A stretch of 64,000 bases of DNA from positions 33,381-97,380 of the forward strand of contig JAFGXV010000001.1 in NCBI GenBank assembly GCA_016936455.1, given 5' to 3'. This document shows positions 63,915 through 64,000 of this stretch, piece after piece. Source of the DNA: Desulfuromonadaceae bacterium (lineage in GTDB: Bacteria > Desulfobacterota > Desulfuromonadia > Desulfuromonadales > Desulfuromonadaceae). The position numbers and the translations under genes were made by a program. The notes under the pieces were generated by a model that had not been told where the DNA came from, did no database searches, and was given only the letters and a program-made list of their open reading frames with translations. Within the stretch, counting starts at the first letter, position 1. Every line of letters begins with the position of its first letter.

Positions 63915-64000
63915 GCCGAAGTGGTGGAACTGGTAGACACGCCATCTTGAGGGGGTGGTGGCCAATTGGTCGTGCGAGTTCGAGTCTCGCCTTCGGCACC
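63915..64000 (+). tRNA. tRNA-Leu(GAG), last base beyond the window
   Basis: Acceptor GCCGAAG/CTTCGGC, anticodon stem CCATC/GGTGG with loop TTGAGGG (anticodon GAG), a long class II variable arm and T-arm GAGTTCGAGTCTC. The encoded CCA is cut after CC at 64000. Confidence 0.95.

Overview
The window is about 64 kb of densely packed bacterial chromosome at moderately high GC. Lipid A acyltransferase, LptE, OmpA-type and many lipoprotein genes mark it as Gram-negative. A diheme cytochrome c peroxidase, a TRAP dicarboxylate transporter, a probable selenoprotein, a response regulator beside Der/Era/RNase III genes and a PurS-PurL fusion together suggest a Desulfuromonadales-type anaerobe (Desulfuromonas/Pelobacter/Geobacter relatives). 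That placement is inference from gene content, not from a search. I saw no prophage, insertion sequence or CRISPR array.

Layout. 1-7.0 kb (minus): recQ, a GDSL esterase and a PabB-PabC fusion cut by the left edge; then nitrogen control, glnB-glnA behind a strong sigma-54 promoter; then a NUDIX hydrolase. 7.2-13.3 kb: CPBP membrane protease, orphan ParB-like protein, TPR lipoprotein, small membrane proteins, tRNA-Val, a formate/nitrite-type channel, diheme peroxidase and a DapA-family aldolase. 13.4-16.9 kb (minus): dctQ-dctM-dctP with a UspA gene downstream, preceded by a sigma-54-like site. 17.2-28.1 kb: a crotonase lacking both classical catalytic glutamates, GDPD, LysE exporter, OmpA lipoprotein, NFACT protein, LpxL-like acyltransferase, trmL, a chemoreceptor with a C-terminal sensor-like domain, a short gene with an in-frame TGA that reads as a thioredoxin-fold selenoprotein (UPRC active site), and murJ. 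28.3-37 kb: rpsT, then minus-strand housekeeping genes holA, lptE, leuS, infA, receiver protein, der, era, rnc. 37.1-47.3 kb (plus): tmk-holB-ricT-metG-tatD/radical SAM-hflK-hflC, a lipoprotein and an acyl-CoA ligase.

47.4-52.8 kb is the most unusual region: seven minus-strand genes, nearly all for exported proteins. They include a secreted protein made of ten 36-residue curlin-like repeats in alternating A/B types, a CsgG-like outer-membrane lipoprotein with a C-terminal peptidoglycan-binding-like region, an LPP20-like protein, a GIN-domain protein, and three small exported proteins with no clear family. I read it as a curli/Hfa-like extracellular fibre system. An AT-rich region precedes it and a strong hairpin follows the subunit gene.

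53.1-64 kb: pyrE-purF-purQ-purL (minus), a metallo-beta-lactamase-fold hydrolase, then gap-pgk-tpiA-secG and tRNA-Leu(GAG) (plus) running off the right edge. A terminator separates gap from pgk, and good sigma-70 promoters precede gap and the tRNA.
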